Shown: in pieces, positions 54,721 to 63,664 of the stretch | Numbering within the stretch: position 1 is the stretch's first letter | Layout of the letters: every line of letters starts with the position of its first letter | Source of the DNA: Rubrivivax sp. | Lineage (GTDB): Bacteria; Pseudomonadota; Gammaproteobacteria; Burkholderiales; Burkholderiaceae_C | Direction: 5' to 3' | Assembly (NCBI GenBank): GCA_030681795.1 | Contig: JAUXRG010000064.1 | Location: forward strand, 1 to 64,000 | Length of the DNA stretch: 64,000 nucleotides | Notes under the pieces: generated by a model | What the model saw: the letters and a program-made list of their open reading frames with translations, nothing else | What the model was told of the DNA's origin: nothing | Database searches by the model: none | Made by a program: the position numbers and the translations under genes

Positions 54721-55596
54721 CTACGCGTCGCGCAGCCGCTGATAGCTCGCGAAGCGCGGCACGCCGCCGGGGGTGATGCCGCGGTACGTGAAGGTGACCA
54801 CGCTGCCCAGCGGCGGCGGCGATGCCCGCTGCGCATCACTGAGGCCGGTGCCGATGAGGAACTCGACCCCGCGAGCCGTGCGCACACGCAGGGCACCGAG
54901 CCGGCCTGCGTGCTTGCCGCGGCCTCCCACGTGGCCGATGACCTGACCCTCGGCGTCCTGCTCGGGCTTGAGCTTGAGCAGCACGGCACTTCGCCCGCTC
55001 ACGTAGGGCGCGTCGGCACGGTGCAGCACCAGGCCCTCGCCGCCCTCGCGCACCACCTGCTCCAACCGCCGCTGCAGGGCCCCAGCGCCTGCCACCTGCA
55101 CCTGCGGCGCCGCCACCAGCGCGGCGTGGCCGGCCTGGTGCACCAGCGCCTCGATGCGAGCGGCGCGCTGCGCGAAGCTGCCCTCGCCACCCGGCAATTC
55201 AAAGACCATGAAGCGCACCTGGCGCCACTCGGCGTCGTCCGGCTTGTGGCGGCGGACTGCCGCCGAAAGCGCGTCGAAACGACCCTGACCGAACCAAAGC
55301 TCGCCGTCCAGCGCAGTGGCGGGCAAGAGCTGCGTAAACCAGGCCGGCGCGGCCACCGTCAGGCCGCTGCGAAAGCGCAGCGAGCGGCCGTCCCGGCCGT
55401 CCCGGCCGTCCCAATAGGCTCGAACGCCGTCGTATTTCTCGCTCACGAGATACCCTGCCGGGTCGATGTCGGCGGGCGCCTCCTGGGCCAGCAGCAGGGG
55501 CAAGGGTTCGCGGGCGGCCCGCGCCAGCCCGGCCGCCGGGCACAGGGCCAGACAGGCGATGAAAGCGCGACGCGTGGTCGGGTCTGGGGTGGTCAT
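54721..55596 (-). CDS. Exported ATP-dependent DNA ligase (LigE-like)
   Basis: 291 residues. The N-terminus MTTPDPTTRRAFIACLALCPAAGLARA resembles a twin-arginine signal (T-R-R-A-F-I), with cleavage after ARA. The ligase core has the nucleotidyl lysine in SEKYDGVRAYWDG (Lys54), then TALDGELWFG (motif III region), EGLVLHRADAPY (motif IV) and VLLKLKPEQDAEG (motif V). A compact OB-fold C-terminus carries LGSVVTFTYRG. This is the minimal Lig E type of ATP ligase known from Neisseria, Haemophilus and other competent proteobacteria, usually with a leader peptide and proposed to act on extracellular or incoming DNA. A 9-bp x3 repeat makes a GRD tandem just after motif I. It has its own unit, 104 bp downstream of prpE. 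Confidence 0.88.
   Translation of the reverse strand: MTTPDPTTRRAFIACLALCPAAGLARAAREPLPLLLAQEAPADIDPAGYLVSEKYDGVRAYWDGRDGRDGRSLRFRSGLTVAAPAWFTQLLPATALDGELWFGQGRFDALSAAVRRHKPDDAEWRQVRFMVFELPGGEGSFAQRAARIEALVHQAGHAALVAAPQVQVAGAGALQRRLEQVVREGGEGLVLHRADAPYVSGRSAVLLKLKPEQDAEGQVIGHVGGRGKHAGRLGALRVRTARGVEFLIGTGLSDAQRASPPPLGSVVTFTYRGITPGGVPRFASYQRLRDA
55385..55411 (-). repeat. 9-bp tandem repeat (CGGCCGTCC x3 on plus) inside the ligase gene
   Basis: Three perfect in-frame copies encode a Gly-Arg-Asp tandem right after the motif I block (YWDGRDGRDGR). Copy number changes would alter length but not frame. Confidence 0.85.
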
Positions 55597-55700
55597 CGAG
55601 GCCTCCGTGCGTTGACGTGGCTGGCAGTTTCGACCGCCGCGTCGCTGCGCACCATCGCCCCGTGGGTGGTCCGTGCATCCCCCTGGCGGGGGCACCCGGC

Positions 55701-57599
55701 TCAGCCGGGAGCCACGAGATCCCGGATCTGCTGCAGCGCGCTCGGGTCCTCGATGGTCGTCAGGTCGCCCGGATCGCGCTGCTCGCACACCGCCTGGATG
55801 GCCCGGCGCAGCATCTTGCCCGAACGCGTCTTGGGCAGCGCGGTGACGAAGCGCACGCGCGCCGGCCGCGCCACGGCGCCGAGTTGCTCTTCCACCACCT
55901 TCATGATCTCGCCTTCGAGTTCGAGCGAGCGCTGGGGCGTATCGGCGCGCGACGGGTCCTTGGGCACCACGAAAGCCATCGCCACCTGACCCTTGAGCGC
56001 ATCGGCCACGCCCACCACCGCCACCTCGGCCACGCCGGCGTGGCTGGAGATGCTTTCCTCGATCTCGCGCGTGCCCAGGCGGTGGCCGGCGACATTGATG
56101 ACGTCGTCAGTCCGGCCCAGGATGAAGAAGTAACCGTCCTCGTCGCGTATGCCCCAGTCGAAGGTGTTGTAGACCTGCCGGCCGGCGATGCTCGCCCAGT
56201 AGGTCTTGACGAAACGCGCGTCGTCGCGCCACACGGTCTGCATGCAGCCCGGTGGCAGCGGGCCTTCGATGACGACCACGCCCTTCTGGCCGGCGCCCTT
56301 GAGTTCCTCGCTGGTGCTCTCGTCGAGCAGCTTGACGTCGTAGCCGTAGACCGCCTTGCCGGGCGAGCCGAACTTGCTCGTGGCCTGCTCCACGCCGTTG
56401 CACAGGCTCAGGATGGGCCAGCCGGTCTCGGTCTGCCAGTAGTTGTCGACGATGGGCTTGCCGAGTGCGCCGGCAATCCACTTCGCCGTGGGCTCGTCCA
56501 GCGGCTCGCCGGCCAGGAACAGCGCGCGCAGGCTGGAGATATCGTGCCGGCTGAGCGCGGCGGGGTCGTGCTTCTTCAGCACGCGCACCGCCGTGGGCGC
56601 GCTGAACATCACCGTGACCTTGTACTTCTCGACCAGGCTCCACCAGATGGCGGCGTCGGGCCGGATCGGGAGGCCCTCGTACATGAGGGTGGCCATGCCG
56701 GCGATCAGCGGGCCGTAGACGATGTAGCTGTGGCCCACCACCCAGCCGATGTCGCTGGTGGAGAAGTAGGTCTCGCCCGCGTTGCCGCAGTAGATGTACT
56801 TCATGCTCGCGGCCAGTGCCACGGCATAGCCGCCGGTGTCGCGCTGCACGCCCTTGGGCCTGCCGGTGGTGCCGCTGGTGTAAAGCGTGTAACTGGGATG
56901 CGTGGCGTCCAGCCACTCGCAGGGCACGGGCGTCGAGCGATGCGTCTCGCGCCAGGCGCCGTAGTCCTCGTCACGGCCTGCCACGCGGGTGAAGGCGGCC
57001 AGGCCACGGTCGACCATCAGCACCTTGGCCGGCTTGTGCCGGGCCAGCGTGATGGCCTCGTCGAGCAGGGGCTTGTAGGGCACGACCTTGCCGCCACGGC
57101 TGCCGGCGTCGGCGCTCACGATGAGGCTGGGCTCGGCGTCGTCGATGCGGCTGGCCAGGCTGAGGCTGGCGAAGCCGCCGAAGACCACCGAGTGCAGCGC
57201 GCCGATGCGCGTGCAGGCCAGCATGGCGAACGCGGCCTCGGGGATCATCGGCATATAGATGAGGACGCGGTCGCCCTTCTTCACGCCCAGGCTGAGCAGC
57301 GTGGCGGCCATGCGCTGCACTTCGGCGTGCAGCTCGCGGAAGCTGTAGACGCGCTCCTCGTTGATCTCCGTGGAGACGTAGATCAGCGCGTTCTGGTCGG
57401 GCCGCGTGGCCAGATGGCGATCGACCGCGTTGTGGCACAGGTTGGTGGTGCCCCCGACGAACCACCGGGCGAAGGGTGGGTGGCTGTAGTCGCAGATCTG
57501 TTTGGGCGGCTCCTGCCAGTCGATCAGCGAGGCCTGCTCGGCCCAGAAGGCGTCGCGCTGGTCGATCGAACGGCGGTAGAACTGGGCAAAGTCCGTCAT
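55701..57599 (-). CDS. prpE: Propionyl-CoA synthetase (AMP-forming)
   Basis: Activates propionate, and in some bacteria acrylate or 3-hydroxypropionate, to CoA esters. The 632 residues open MTDFAQFYRRSIDQRDAFWAEQASLIDWQEPP, as PrpE does. The P-loop is YTSGTTGRPKGVQRDTGGYAVAL and the segment SDIGWVVGHSYIVYGPL distinguishes PrpE/Acs. The C-terminal catalytic lysine lies in PKTRSGKMLRR. AGGAGA lies 6 nt before the ATG at 57599. It lies 95 bp downstream of an AcuI-type reductase on the same strand. No prpBCD (methylcitrate) genes are in the window. Confidence 0.92.
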   Translation of the reverse strand: MTDFAQFYRRSIDQRDAFWAEQASLIDWQEPPKQICDYSHPPFARWFVGGTTNLCHNAVDRHLATRPDQNALIYVSTEINEERVYSFRELHAEVQRMAATLLSLGVKKGDRVLIYMPMIPEAAFAMLACTRIGALHSVVFGGFASLSLASRIDDAEPSLIVSADAGSRGGKVVPYKPLLDEAITLARHKPAKVLMVDRGLAAFTRVAGRDEDYGAWRETHRSTPVPCEWLDATHPSYTLYTSGTTGRPKGVQRDTGGYAVALAASMKYIYCGNAGETYFSTSDIGWVVGHSYIVYGPLIAGMATLMYEGLPIRPDAAIWWSLVEKYKVTVMFSAPTAVRVLKKHDPAALSRHDISSLRALFLAGEPLDEPTAKWIAGALGKPIVDNYWQTETGWPILSLCNGVEQATSKFGSPGKAVYGYDVKLLDESTSEELKGAGQKGVVVIEGPLPPGCMQTVWRDDARFVKTYWASIAGRQVYNTFDWGIRDEDGYFFILGRTDDVINVAGHRLGTREIEESISSHAGVAEVAVVGVADALKGQVAMAFVVPKDPSRADTPQRSLELEGEIMKVVEEQLGAVARPARVRFVTALPKTRSGKMLRRAIQAVCEQRDPGDLTTIEDPSALQQIRDLVAPG

Positions 57600-57694
57600 C
57601 ACGCGTCTCCTGGAATCGACCGGCCCGGCAGGCCTGCCACACCTCGTGCCGTGCATTCTCGGCCGCGCGCTTGCACGGCGCTGACGGCCCGCGC

Positions 57695-58675
57695 TCAGCC
57701 GATCCCGACGACGATGCGCCCCCGCACCTGGCCCGCCATCAATCGCTGCGCGGCCTGAATCGCGTCTTCCAGCGGCACCTCCTGCACCATGGTCTCCAGC
57801 AACGCCGGGTCGAGGTCGCGCGCCAGACGCGCCCAGGCCTGTTCGCGCAGCGCGCGCGGCGCCATCACGCTGTCCACGCCGGCGAGCGTCACGCTGCGCA
57901 GGATGAACGGCATCACCGTGGTCGGCAGCTCATGTCCCTGCGCCAGGCCGCAGGCGGCCACCACACCGCCGTAGCGCGTCTGCGCCAGCGCATTGGCCAA
58001 GGTGTGGCTGCCCACCGCGTCCACCACCGCCGCCCAGCGCTCCTTCTGCAGCGGCTTGCCGGCAGCCGCCAGCTCGGCGCGGTCGATGACCTGGGCGGCA
58101 CCCAGGTGCGCCAGGTACCCGGCCTCCTGCGGCTTGCCGCTGGCCGCCACCACCCGGTGGCCCAGGCGCGCCAGCAAGGCAATCGCCACGCTGCCCACGC
58201 CGCCGGTGGCGCCGGTGACGAGCACCTCGCCGTCGCCGGGTTTTAGCCCGTGGCGCTCCAGCGCCAGCACGCACAGCATCGCCGTGTAACCGGCGGTGCC
58301 GATGGCCATCGCCTGCCGCGGCGTGAAGGCGGGCGGCAGTTTCACCAGCCAGTCGCCTTTGAGGCGGGCGCGCTGCGCCAGGCAGCCCCAATGCGTCTCG
58401 CCGACGCCCCAGCCGTTGTGCACGAAGGGCTCGCCCGGCTTCCAGTCGGGGTGGCGGCTCTCGAGCACCGTGCCGGCGCCGTCGATGCCGGGCACCATGG
58501 GCCAGTTCCGCACCACCGGCGAGCGGTTCGTGAGGGCCAGGCCATCCTTGAAATTGAGCGAGGACCAGGTCGGCTGGACTAGCACATCGGCGTCGGGCAG
58601 ACGCGCTTCGTCCAGCGTCGTGACCCCGGCACGGAAGCCGGCGTCGTCCTTTTCGAGCAGCAGAGCCTTGAACAT
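57695..58675 (-). CDS. acuI: Acrylyl-CoA reductase-like oxidoreductase (AcuI/YhdH)
   Basis: 326-residue zinc-independent medium-chain dehydrogenase/reductase. SSLNFKDGLALTNRSPVVRNWPMVPGIDGAGTV and HWGCLAQRARLKGDWLVKLP are the YhdH/AcuI signatures, and VTGATGGVGSVAIALLARLGHRVVAASGK is the NADPH Rossmann motif. AcuI reduces acryloyl-CoA to propionyl-CoA. Together with prpE just downstream, the pair could convert acrylate or 3-hydroxypropionate to propionyl-CoA. The gene symbol follows subfamily membership, not a tested activity. Confidence 0.88.
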   Translation of the reverse strand: MFKALLLEKDDAGFRAGVTTLDEARLPDADVLVQPTWSSLNFKDGLALTNRSPVVRNWPMVPGIDGAGTVLESRHPDWKPGEPFVHNGWGVGETHWGCLAQRARLKGDWLVKLPPAFTPRQAMAIGTAGYTAMLCVLALERHGLKPGDGEVLVTGATGGVGSVAIALLARLGHRVVAASGKPQEAGYLAHLGAAQVIDRAELAAAGKPLQKERWAAVVDAVGSHTLANALAQTRYGGVVAACGLAQGHELPTTVMPFILRSVTLAGVDSVMAPRALREQAWARLARDLDPALLETMVQEVPLEDAIQAAQRLMAGQVRGRIVVGIG

Positions 58676-58764
58676 GTCGTTTCATCCGGTGTGGCGATGG
58701 CTGCCATGCTGCCACGGGCTTGTCAAGTTGACTCGCCGCCGAGCACTGCTATCCTGCCGCGCTG

Positions 58765-59364
58765 ATGTCCAGACTCATCCCCTTTGCCCTCTCCGCCTCG
58801 CTGAGCCTGCTGCTGGCAGCCGCGCCGCTGCAGGCGGCGCCCGACACGCCGGACATGCCAAGAGGCGACGCCGTGCTGCAACTGCTGCACGACAAGGGCC
58901 TGTTGCCCAGCGCGGCCGAGGTCGAGGCCCACCCCATCGTCCAGCAGGTGCGCGATGCCGCCTCCGAGCTGGTGGTGTCGTCGATGAACTTTCTGGGCGT
59001 GCGCTACCGCCGCGGCGGCAACAGCGCCGAGCAGGGCTTCGACTGCAGCGGCTTCACGCGCTATGTGTTCGAGAACAGCGTCGGCCTGGTGCTGCCGCGC
59101 CGCGCCGACCAGCAGGCCCGCGACTCGGCGCTGGCCGCGGTGAAGAAGGAAGAGCTCAAACCCGGCGACCTGGTCTTCTTCAACACCATGCGCCGCGCCT
59201 TCTCGCATGTGGGCATCTACATCGGCGAAGGCAAGTTCATCCACGCCCCGCGCAGCGGCAGCGAGGTGCGCATCGAAGACATGCGCACGTCCTACTGGGT
59301 CAAGCGCTTCAATGGTGCACGCCGCGCTGAAATCACCGCGCCGCTGGTCGGGCCTCAGCCTTAG
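58765..59364 (+). CDS. NlpC/P60-family cell-wall hydrolase (C40)
   Basis: 199 residues with signal peptide [25 protein letters not shown] short N-terminal helical segment contains LLHDKGLLP. The NlpC/P60 papain-like domain (about 75-190) has catalytic Cys in [11 protein letters not shown], His in [16 protein letters not shown], and a third polar residue (His of IHAP). It is probably a periplasmic D,L- or L,D-endopeptidase acting on peptidoglycan stem peptides. It is divergent from acuI and upstream of moaA (32 bp). No lipobox. Confidence 0.9.
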   Translation: MSRLIPFALSASLSLLLAAAPLQAAPDTPDMPRGDAVLQLLHDKGLLPSAAEVEAHPIVQQVRDAASELVVSSMNFLGVRYRRGGNSAEQGFDCSGFTRYVFENSVGLVLPRRADQQARDSALAAVKKEELKPGDLVFFNTMRRAFSHVGIYIGEGKFIHAPRSGSEVRIEDMRTSYWVKRFNGARRAEITAPLVGPQP

Positions 59365-59396
59365 CGCCTGCGCGCCGCCGGCGCGACAATACGGCC

Positions 59397-60539
59397 ATGG
59401 GTGAAACGATCATTGCACTGGCCGACCTGCGCTACGCCGCGGCGGTGCCGCAGGTGCCGCTGCACGCACCGGCGCCCACTGGGCTGCTGGCCGACCGGCT
59501 GGGCCGACCGTTGCGCGACCTGCGCATCTCGGTCACCGACCGCTGCAACTTCCGTTGCAGCTACTGCATGCCCAAGGACGTCTTCGACACGCAGTACAAA
59601 TTCCTGCCCCACAGCTCGCTGCTGAGCTTCGAGGAAATCACCCGCGTGGCGCGCATATTCCTCGCCCACGGCGTGGGCAAGCTGCGGCTCACCGGCGGCG
59701 AGCCCTTGCTGCGCAAGAACCTGGAAGCGCTGGTCGAGCAACTGGCCGCCTTGCGCACGGGCGCCGGCGAGGCGCTGGATATCACGCTCACCACCAACGG
59801 CTCGCTGCTCGAGCGCAAGGCGCAGGCCCTGCGCGACGCCGGTCTCAAGCGCGTGACGGTGAGCCTGGACGCGCTGGACGACACCATCTTCCGGCGCATG
59901 AACGACGTGGATTTCCCGGTGGCCGACGTGCTGCGCGGCATTGCCGCCGCATTGCGCGCCGGCCTGGCGCCGCTGAAGGTCAACATGGTCGTCAAGCGCG
60001 GCACCAACGACGACCAGATCCTGCCGCTGGCTCGCCACGTGCGCGAGCACTACGGCCCCGACGTGGTGCTGCGCTTCATCGAGTACATGGACGTGGGCGC
60101 CACCAACGGCTGGTGCATGGACGAGGTGCTGCCCTCGAGCCAGGTGCTGCAACGGCTGGGCACCGCCTTCGCCCTGGAACCGCTGGCCCCGGCGGCCGCG
60201 GGCGAAACCGCACAGCGCTGGCGTTATGCCGACGGCGGCGGCGAGATCGGCCTCATCAGCAGCGTCACGCAGGCCTTCTGCCGCGACTGCAATCGCGCCC
60301 GCCTGTCCACCGAAGGCAAGCTCTTCCTGTGCCTGTTCGCCCACCAGGGCCATGACCTGCGCGCCTTGCTGCGCGGCGCCCAGCCCGACGGGCAACCCTG
60401 GAGCGACGAGCAGATCGCCGCCGCCATCGGGCTCATCTGGGCCGGACGCGACGACCGCTACTCCGAGCTGCGCGGTGCGCGGCAGGCGCCTTCCGGTGGC
60501 GCAGAGCGCCGCGTCGAGATGCACTACATCGGCGGCTGA
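59397..60539 (+). CDS. moaA: GTP 3',8-cyclase MoaA
   Basis: Radical-SAM enzyme making the first molybdopterin intermediate from GTP. The 380 residues show the SAM cluster [27 protein letters not shown], the C-terminal substrate cluster [20 protein letters not shown], and the terminal Gly-Gly (YIGG) needed by MoaC-coupled chemistry. An N-terminal extension of about 35 residues precedes the [20 protein letters not shown] homology. It is distant from moeA-moaD-moaE in this window, so cofactor genes are split. Confidence 0.96.
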   Translation: MGETIIALADLRYAAAVPQVPLHAPAPTGLLADRLGRPLRDLRISVTDRCNFRCSYCMPKDVFDTQYKFLPHSSLLSFEEITRVARIFLAHGVGKLRLTGGEPLLRKNLEALVEQLAALRTGAGEALDITLTTNGSLLERKAQALRDAGLKRVTVSLDALDDTIFRRMNDVDFPVADVLRGIAAALRAGLAPLKVNMVVKRGTNDDQILPLARHVREHYGPDVVLRFIEYMDVGATNGWCMDEVLPSSQVLQRLGTAFALEPLAPAAAGETAQRWRYADGGGEIGLISSVTQAFCRDCNRARLSTEGKLFLCLFAHQGHDLRALLRGAQPDGQPWSDEQIAAAIGLIWAGRDDRYSELRGARQAPSGGAERRVEMHYIGG

Positions 60540-60562
60540 TCGCCCGCCCTCACGAGAACCCC

Positions 60563-62080
60563 ATGGAACCGACCCTGATCCGCATGCTGGCCACGGCCAG
60601 CGACGACGCCGTCGCCATTTCGGCCCCCGGACGGCCGCCGCTGGACTACCGCGGGCTGCGCGCGCTGGTCCAACGCACGCTGGACCAGCTCAACCGCTTG
60701 GGCATAGGGCGCAACGACCGTCTGGCCATCGTGCTGGCCAACGGCCCGGAGATGGCCACCTGCTTCATCTCGGCGGCCTGCGGCGTGGCCACGGCGCCGC
60801 TGAACCCGGCCTACCGCAGCGACGAATTCGAGTTCTATCTGGCCGACCTGCATGCCAAGGCCCTGGTCGTCGAGCACGACAGCCAATCGCCGGCCATCGC
60901 CGTGGCCACCAAGCTCGGCGTGCGCATCCTCGATCTCGTGCCCGGCGTGGCCGCCGGCGAATTCACGCTGCGCCCGCGCGATGGCGCAGCCGGTGCAGCC
61001 GCCGCCCAGGGGGGTGTTGCGCAACCCGACGACATCTCGATGGTGCTGCACACCTCGGGCACCACCTCGCGCCCGAAGATCGTGCCGCTGTCGCAGCGCA
61101 ACCTGTGCGCCTCGGCGGCCCACATCGCGCGCACGCTGCAGTTCACGGCCGGCGACCGCGGCCTGAATATCATGCCGCTGTTCCACATCCACGGCCTCAT
61201 CGCCGGCGTGCTCGCGCCGCTGGCTGCGGGCTCGCAGGTCTTCTGCACGCCGGGCTTCAACGCGCTGAAATTCTTCGGCTGGATGGACGAGGCCCGGCCC
61301 ACCTGGTACACCGCCGTGCCGACCATGCACCAGGCCATCGTGGGCCGCGCGGGCAAGAACGCCGAGGTCATCAAGCGCCACCCGCTGCGCTTCATCCGAA
61401 GCTCCAGCAGCTCGATGCCGCCGCAGGTCATCAAAGAGCTCGAAGCCGTCTTCGGCGCGCCGCTGATCGAGGCCTATGGCATGACGGAGGCCACGCACCA
61501 GATGGCCTCCAACCCGCTGCCTCCGGCCGTGCGCAAGCCCGGCAGCGTGGGCCTGCCTGCCGGGCCCGAGATCGCCCTCATGGACGAGGCCGGCGCGCTG
61601 CTGCCACGCGGCAGCGTCGGCGAGATCGTGATCCGCGGCGCCAATATCACCGCCGGCTACGAGAACAACGCCAAGGCCAATGCCGAGGGCTTCACGAACG
61701 GCTGGTTCCGCACCGGCGACCAGGGCGTGATGGATGCCGAGGGCTACCTCAGCCTGACCGGGCGGCTCAAGGAAATCATCAACCGCGGTGGCGAAAAGAT
61801 CAGCCCGCGCGAGGTCGACGAGATCCTCATGGACCACCCCGCCGTGGCGCAGGTGGTGTGCTTTGGCATGCCGCACGCCAAGCTCGGCGAAGAGGTGGCC
61901 GCGGCGGTCGTGCTGCGCGAAGGCCAACAGGCCAGCGAGCGCGAGCTGCAGGATTTCGTGGCCAAGCGCGTGGCCGACTTCAAGGTGCCGAAGAAGATCC
62001 TGCTGCTGGCCGAGATCCCCAAGGGTGCCACCGGCAAGCTGCAGCGCATCGGCCTGGCCGCCAAGCTCGGCCTGGCATGA
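60563..62080 (+). CDS. AMP-forming acyl-CoA ligase, oxalyl-CoA synthetase (AAE3)-like
   Basis: 505-residue ANL enzyme: P-loop HTSGTTSRPKIVPLSQRNL, NIMPLFHIHGLIAGVLAPL, ARPTWYTAVPTMHQAI, RFIRSSSSSMPP, EAYGMTEATHQMASNPLP, hinge LTGRLKEIINRGGEKISP and C-terminal lysine GATGKLQR. This set, notably TSGTTSRPK, the WYTAVPT block and MTEATHQM-SNPLP, closely matches plant AAE3 and yeast Pcs60 oxalyl-CoA synthetases rather than fatty-acyl ligases. Substrate is inferred. The downstream gene is a PanE-like reductase, 31 bp away. Confidence 0.85.
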   Translation: MEPTLIRMLATASDDAVAISAPGRPPLDYRGLRALVQRTLDQLNRLGIGRNDRLAIVLANGPEMATCFISAACGVATAPLNPAYRSDEFEFYLADLHAKALVVEHDSQSPAIAVATKLGVRILDLVPGVAAGEFTLRPRDGAAGAAAAQGGVAQPDDISMVLHTSGTTSRPKIVPLSQRNLCASAAHIARTLQFTAGDRGLNIMPLFHIHGLIAGVLAPLAAGSQVFCTPGFNALKFFGWMDEARPTWYTAVPTMHQAIVGRAGKNAEVIKRHPLRFIRSSSSSMPPQVIKELEAVFGAPLIEAYGMTEATHQMASNPLPPAVRKPGSVGLPAGPEIALMDEAGALLPRGSVGEIVIRGANITAGYENNAKANAEGFTNGWFRTGDQGVMDAEGYLSLTGRLKEIINRGGEKISPREVDEILMDHPAVAQVVCFGMPHAKLGEEVAAAVVLREGQQASERELQDFVAKRVADFKVPKKILLLAEIPKGATGKLQRIGLAAKLGLA

Positions 62081-62111
62081 CGTTCGCCGCGGCGGGCGCA
62101 GGCAAGGCGCC

Positions 62112-63119
62112 ATGAAGATCGCCGTCGTCGGCGCCGGTGCCATCGGGGGCTACCTGGGTGCGCGGCTGTCGCTGGCCGGTGAAGAAGTCACCTTCATCGC
62201 GCGCAACAAGAACCTGGCCGCTATTCGCGCGAATGGTTTTCGCCTGATCCAGCAAGACGGCAGCGAGGTGACCGCACCACACGTGCGCGCCGAGCAGCGC
62301 TGCCTGGAGGCCGGGCCGCAGGACGCGGTGTTGCTCACCGTGAAGGCACACCAGGTGCGCGACCTGCTGCCCGACCTGCGCAGCCTGTTCGGCCCGAAGA
62401 CCCTGGTCGTGACGATGATCAACGGCGTGCCCTGGTGGTATTTCCACAAGCTGTCCGGCCCCTTCGAGGGCCGTTCCCTTCAGAGCCTGGACCCCGACGG
62501 CACCGTCGCCGCGCACATCGAGCCCGAGCGCCTCATTGGCAGCGTGGTCTACCCGGCCAGCGAGTTGGTAGCGCCCGGCGTGGTGCGCGTCATCGAAGGC
62601 AACCGCTTCAGCCTGGGCGAACTCGACGGCAGTCGCAGCGAGCGCATCGAGGTTTTGGCCAAGGCCATGATGAACGCCGGCTTCAAGAGCCCCATCAGCC
62701 GCGACATCCGCAGCGAAATCTGGGTCAAGTTGTGGGGCAACCTGAGCTTCAACCCGATCTCGGCGCTGACCCACGCCACGCTGCAGGACATCTGCCGCTT
62801 CCAGCCCACGCGCGAACTGGCCGCACAAATGATGCGCGAGGCGCAGGCGGTGGGCGAGAAGCTCAGCGTGGAATTCAAGATCAGCCTGGAGCAGCGCATC
62901 GCCGGCGCCGAGGCCGTGGGCGCGCACAAGACCTCGATGCTGCAGGACGTGGAAAACGGCCGTGCGCTCGAGCTCGAAGCCCTGGTGGGCGCGGTGCTGG
63001 AACTGGGCCACATCACGGCCACGCCCACGCCCACCATCGCCGCCATCTACGCCGCCACCCGCCTGCTGGCCAAGACGCTGGCGGCCCAGCACGGAAGGCT
63101 CGTGGTTCAGGGGGACTGA
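62112..63119 (+). CDS. 2-Dehydropantoate 2-reductase-like protein
   Basis: 335-residue ketopantoate-reductase family enzyme. It has N-terminal Rossmann MKIAVVGAGAIGGYLGARLSLAG, VKAHQVRDLL with the conserved Lys, INGVPWWYF, and the catalytic Lys in WVKLWGNLSFNPISALTHATLQDI, with Asn/Ser binding residues (KTSMLQDVENGRALELEALVG). The SMLQD-E-GR-E signature is kept. It is at the end of a plus-strand row behind the acyl-CoA ligase; as the ligase is not a pantothenate gene, this may be one of the PanE paralogues that reduce other 2-oxo acids. Cofactor is NADPH by family. Confidence 0.88.
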   Translation: MKIAVVGAGAIGGYLGARLSLAGEEVTFIARNKNLAAIRANGFRLIQQDGSEVTAPHVRAEQRCLEAGPQDAVLLTVKAHQVRDLLPDLRSLFGPKTLVVTMINGVPWWYFHKLSGPFEGRSLQSLDPDGTVAAHIEPERLIGSVVYPASELVAPGVVRVIEGNRFSLGELDGSRSERIEVLAKAMMNAGFKSPISRDIRSEIWVKLWGNLSFNPISALTHATLQDICRFQPTRELAAQMMREAQAVGEKLSVEFKISLEQRIAGAEAVGAHKTSMLQDVENGRALELEALVGAVLELGHITATPTPTIAAIYAATRLLAKTLAAQHGRLVVQGD

Positions 63120-63664
63120 GCCCGGACTCAAGGGCGCGCCTGCGCGCGGCCTTGCGCCTGGCGAAGGCCCGGACCCTCTGTGGTCCGGGCTGAGGGGGCC
63201 GGCCTCGCGGCGATGTTCGAGGCGCGAGTCGAGGGCGCGGTCGGTCGCTATCGGCCAGTTCCTGCCGCTGGCCACCAGCGGCTTCAAAGCGTCTGACCTT
63301 CCCGTCCCCGCATTGCAGGCGTCAAGGGGCTAGCCACCAGAAGGTGGGCGCACGGAGACAGGCATTCGCATGGCGGCGCGCCACAGGGCGATCGCGACGG
63401 GTTGCTTGACTCGAGCCCGTCCGAGGTCACGACCTCGGGAGCAACGCCTGCAAGCCAAGGCCAAGCTTCCGGGCAAACCCCGCACGGGCTTGCCGCATCC
63501 GGTCGTGTCAGGCCGCCGTCCAGTTGGCCTGAGCGGGCTCTGCACGGCTCGGCCTCACCGCCAAGACCGCCAACAGCGGTCGCAGGGAAGGCGACGAGGG
63601 CGGCAGGATGGCGTTTGAATTCCCTGTGCGCCCTGTGCGCCGCTCTCTGCAGGGCGGCGGCGCC
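63120..63664. other. Intergenic stretch without recognisable gene
   Basis: 545 bp with no convincing reading frame on either strand; short frames lack ribosome-binding sites and family motifs. It holds a perfect hairpin CCCGGACC-6nt-GGTCCGGG at 63168-63189 with no T run, a second GC-rich palindromic cluster before it, and an Arg/Gly-coded short frame at 63370-63618 that I consider noise. The segment around 63241-63360 reads like degraded repeat or mobile-element remnant material, but I cannot name it. Confidence 0.6.

Noticed and set aside
55385-55411. Phase-variable repeat in the ligase gene
   Set aside because: The unit is 9 bp and stays in frame, so copy changes would only lengthen a GRD tandem, not switch expression.
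63168-63189. Intrinsic terminator after the PanE-like gene
   Set aside because: The stem is perfect but no T run follows on either strand, so it was left as a hairpin in the intergenic entry.
63370-63618. An 82-codon Arg/Gly/Gln-rich frame in the right-hand intergenic region
   Set aside because: No ribosome-binding site, no motif, and composition typical of non-coding GC-rich DNA.
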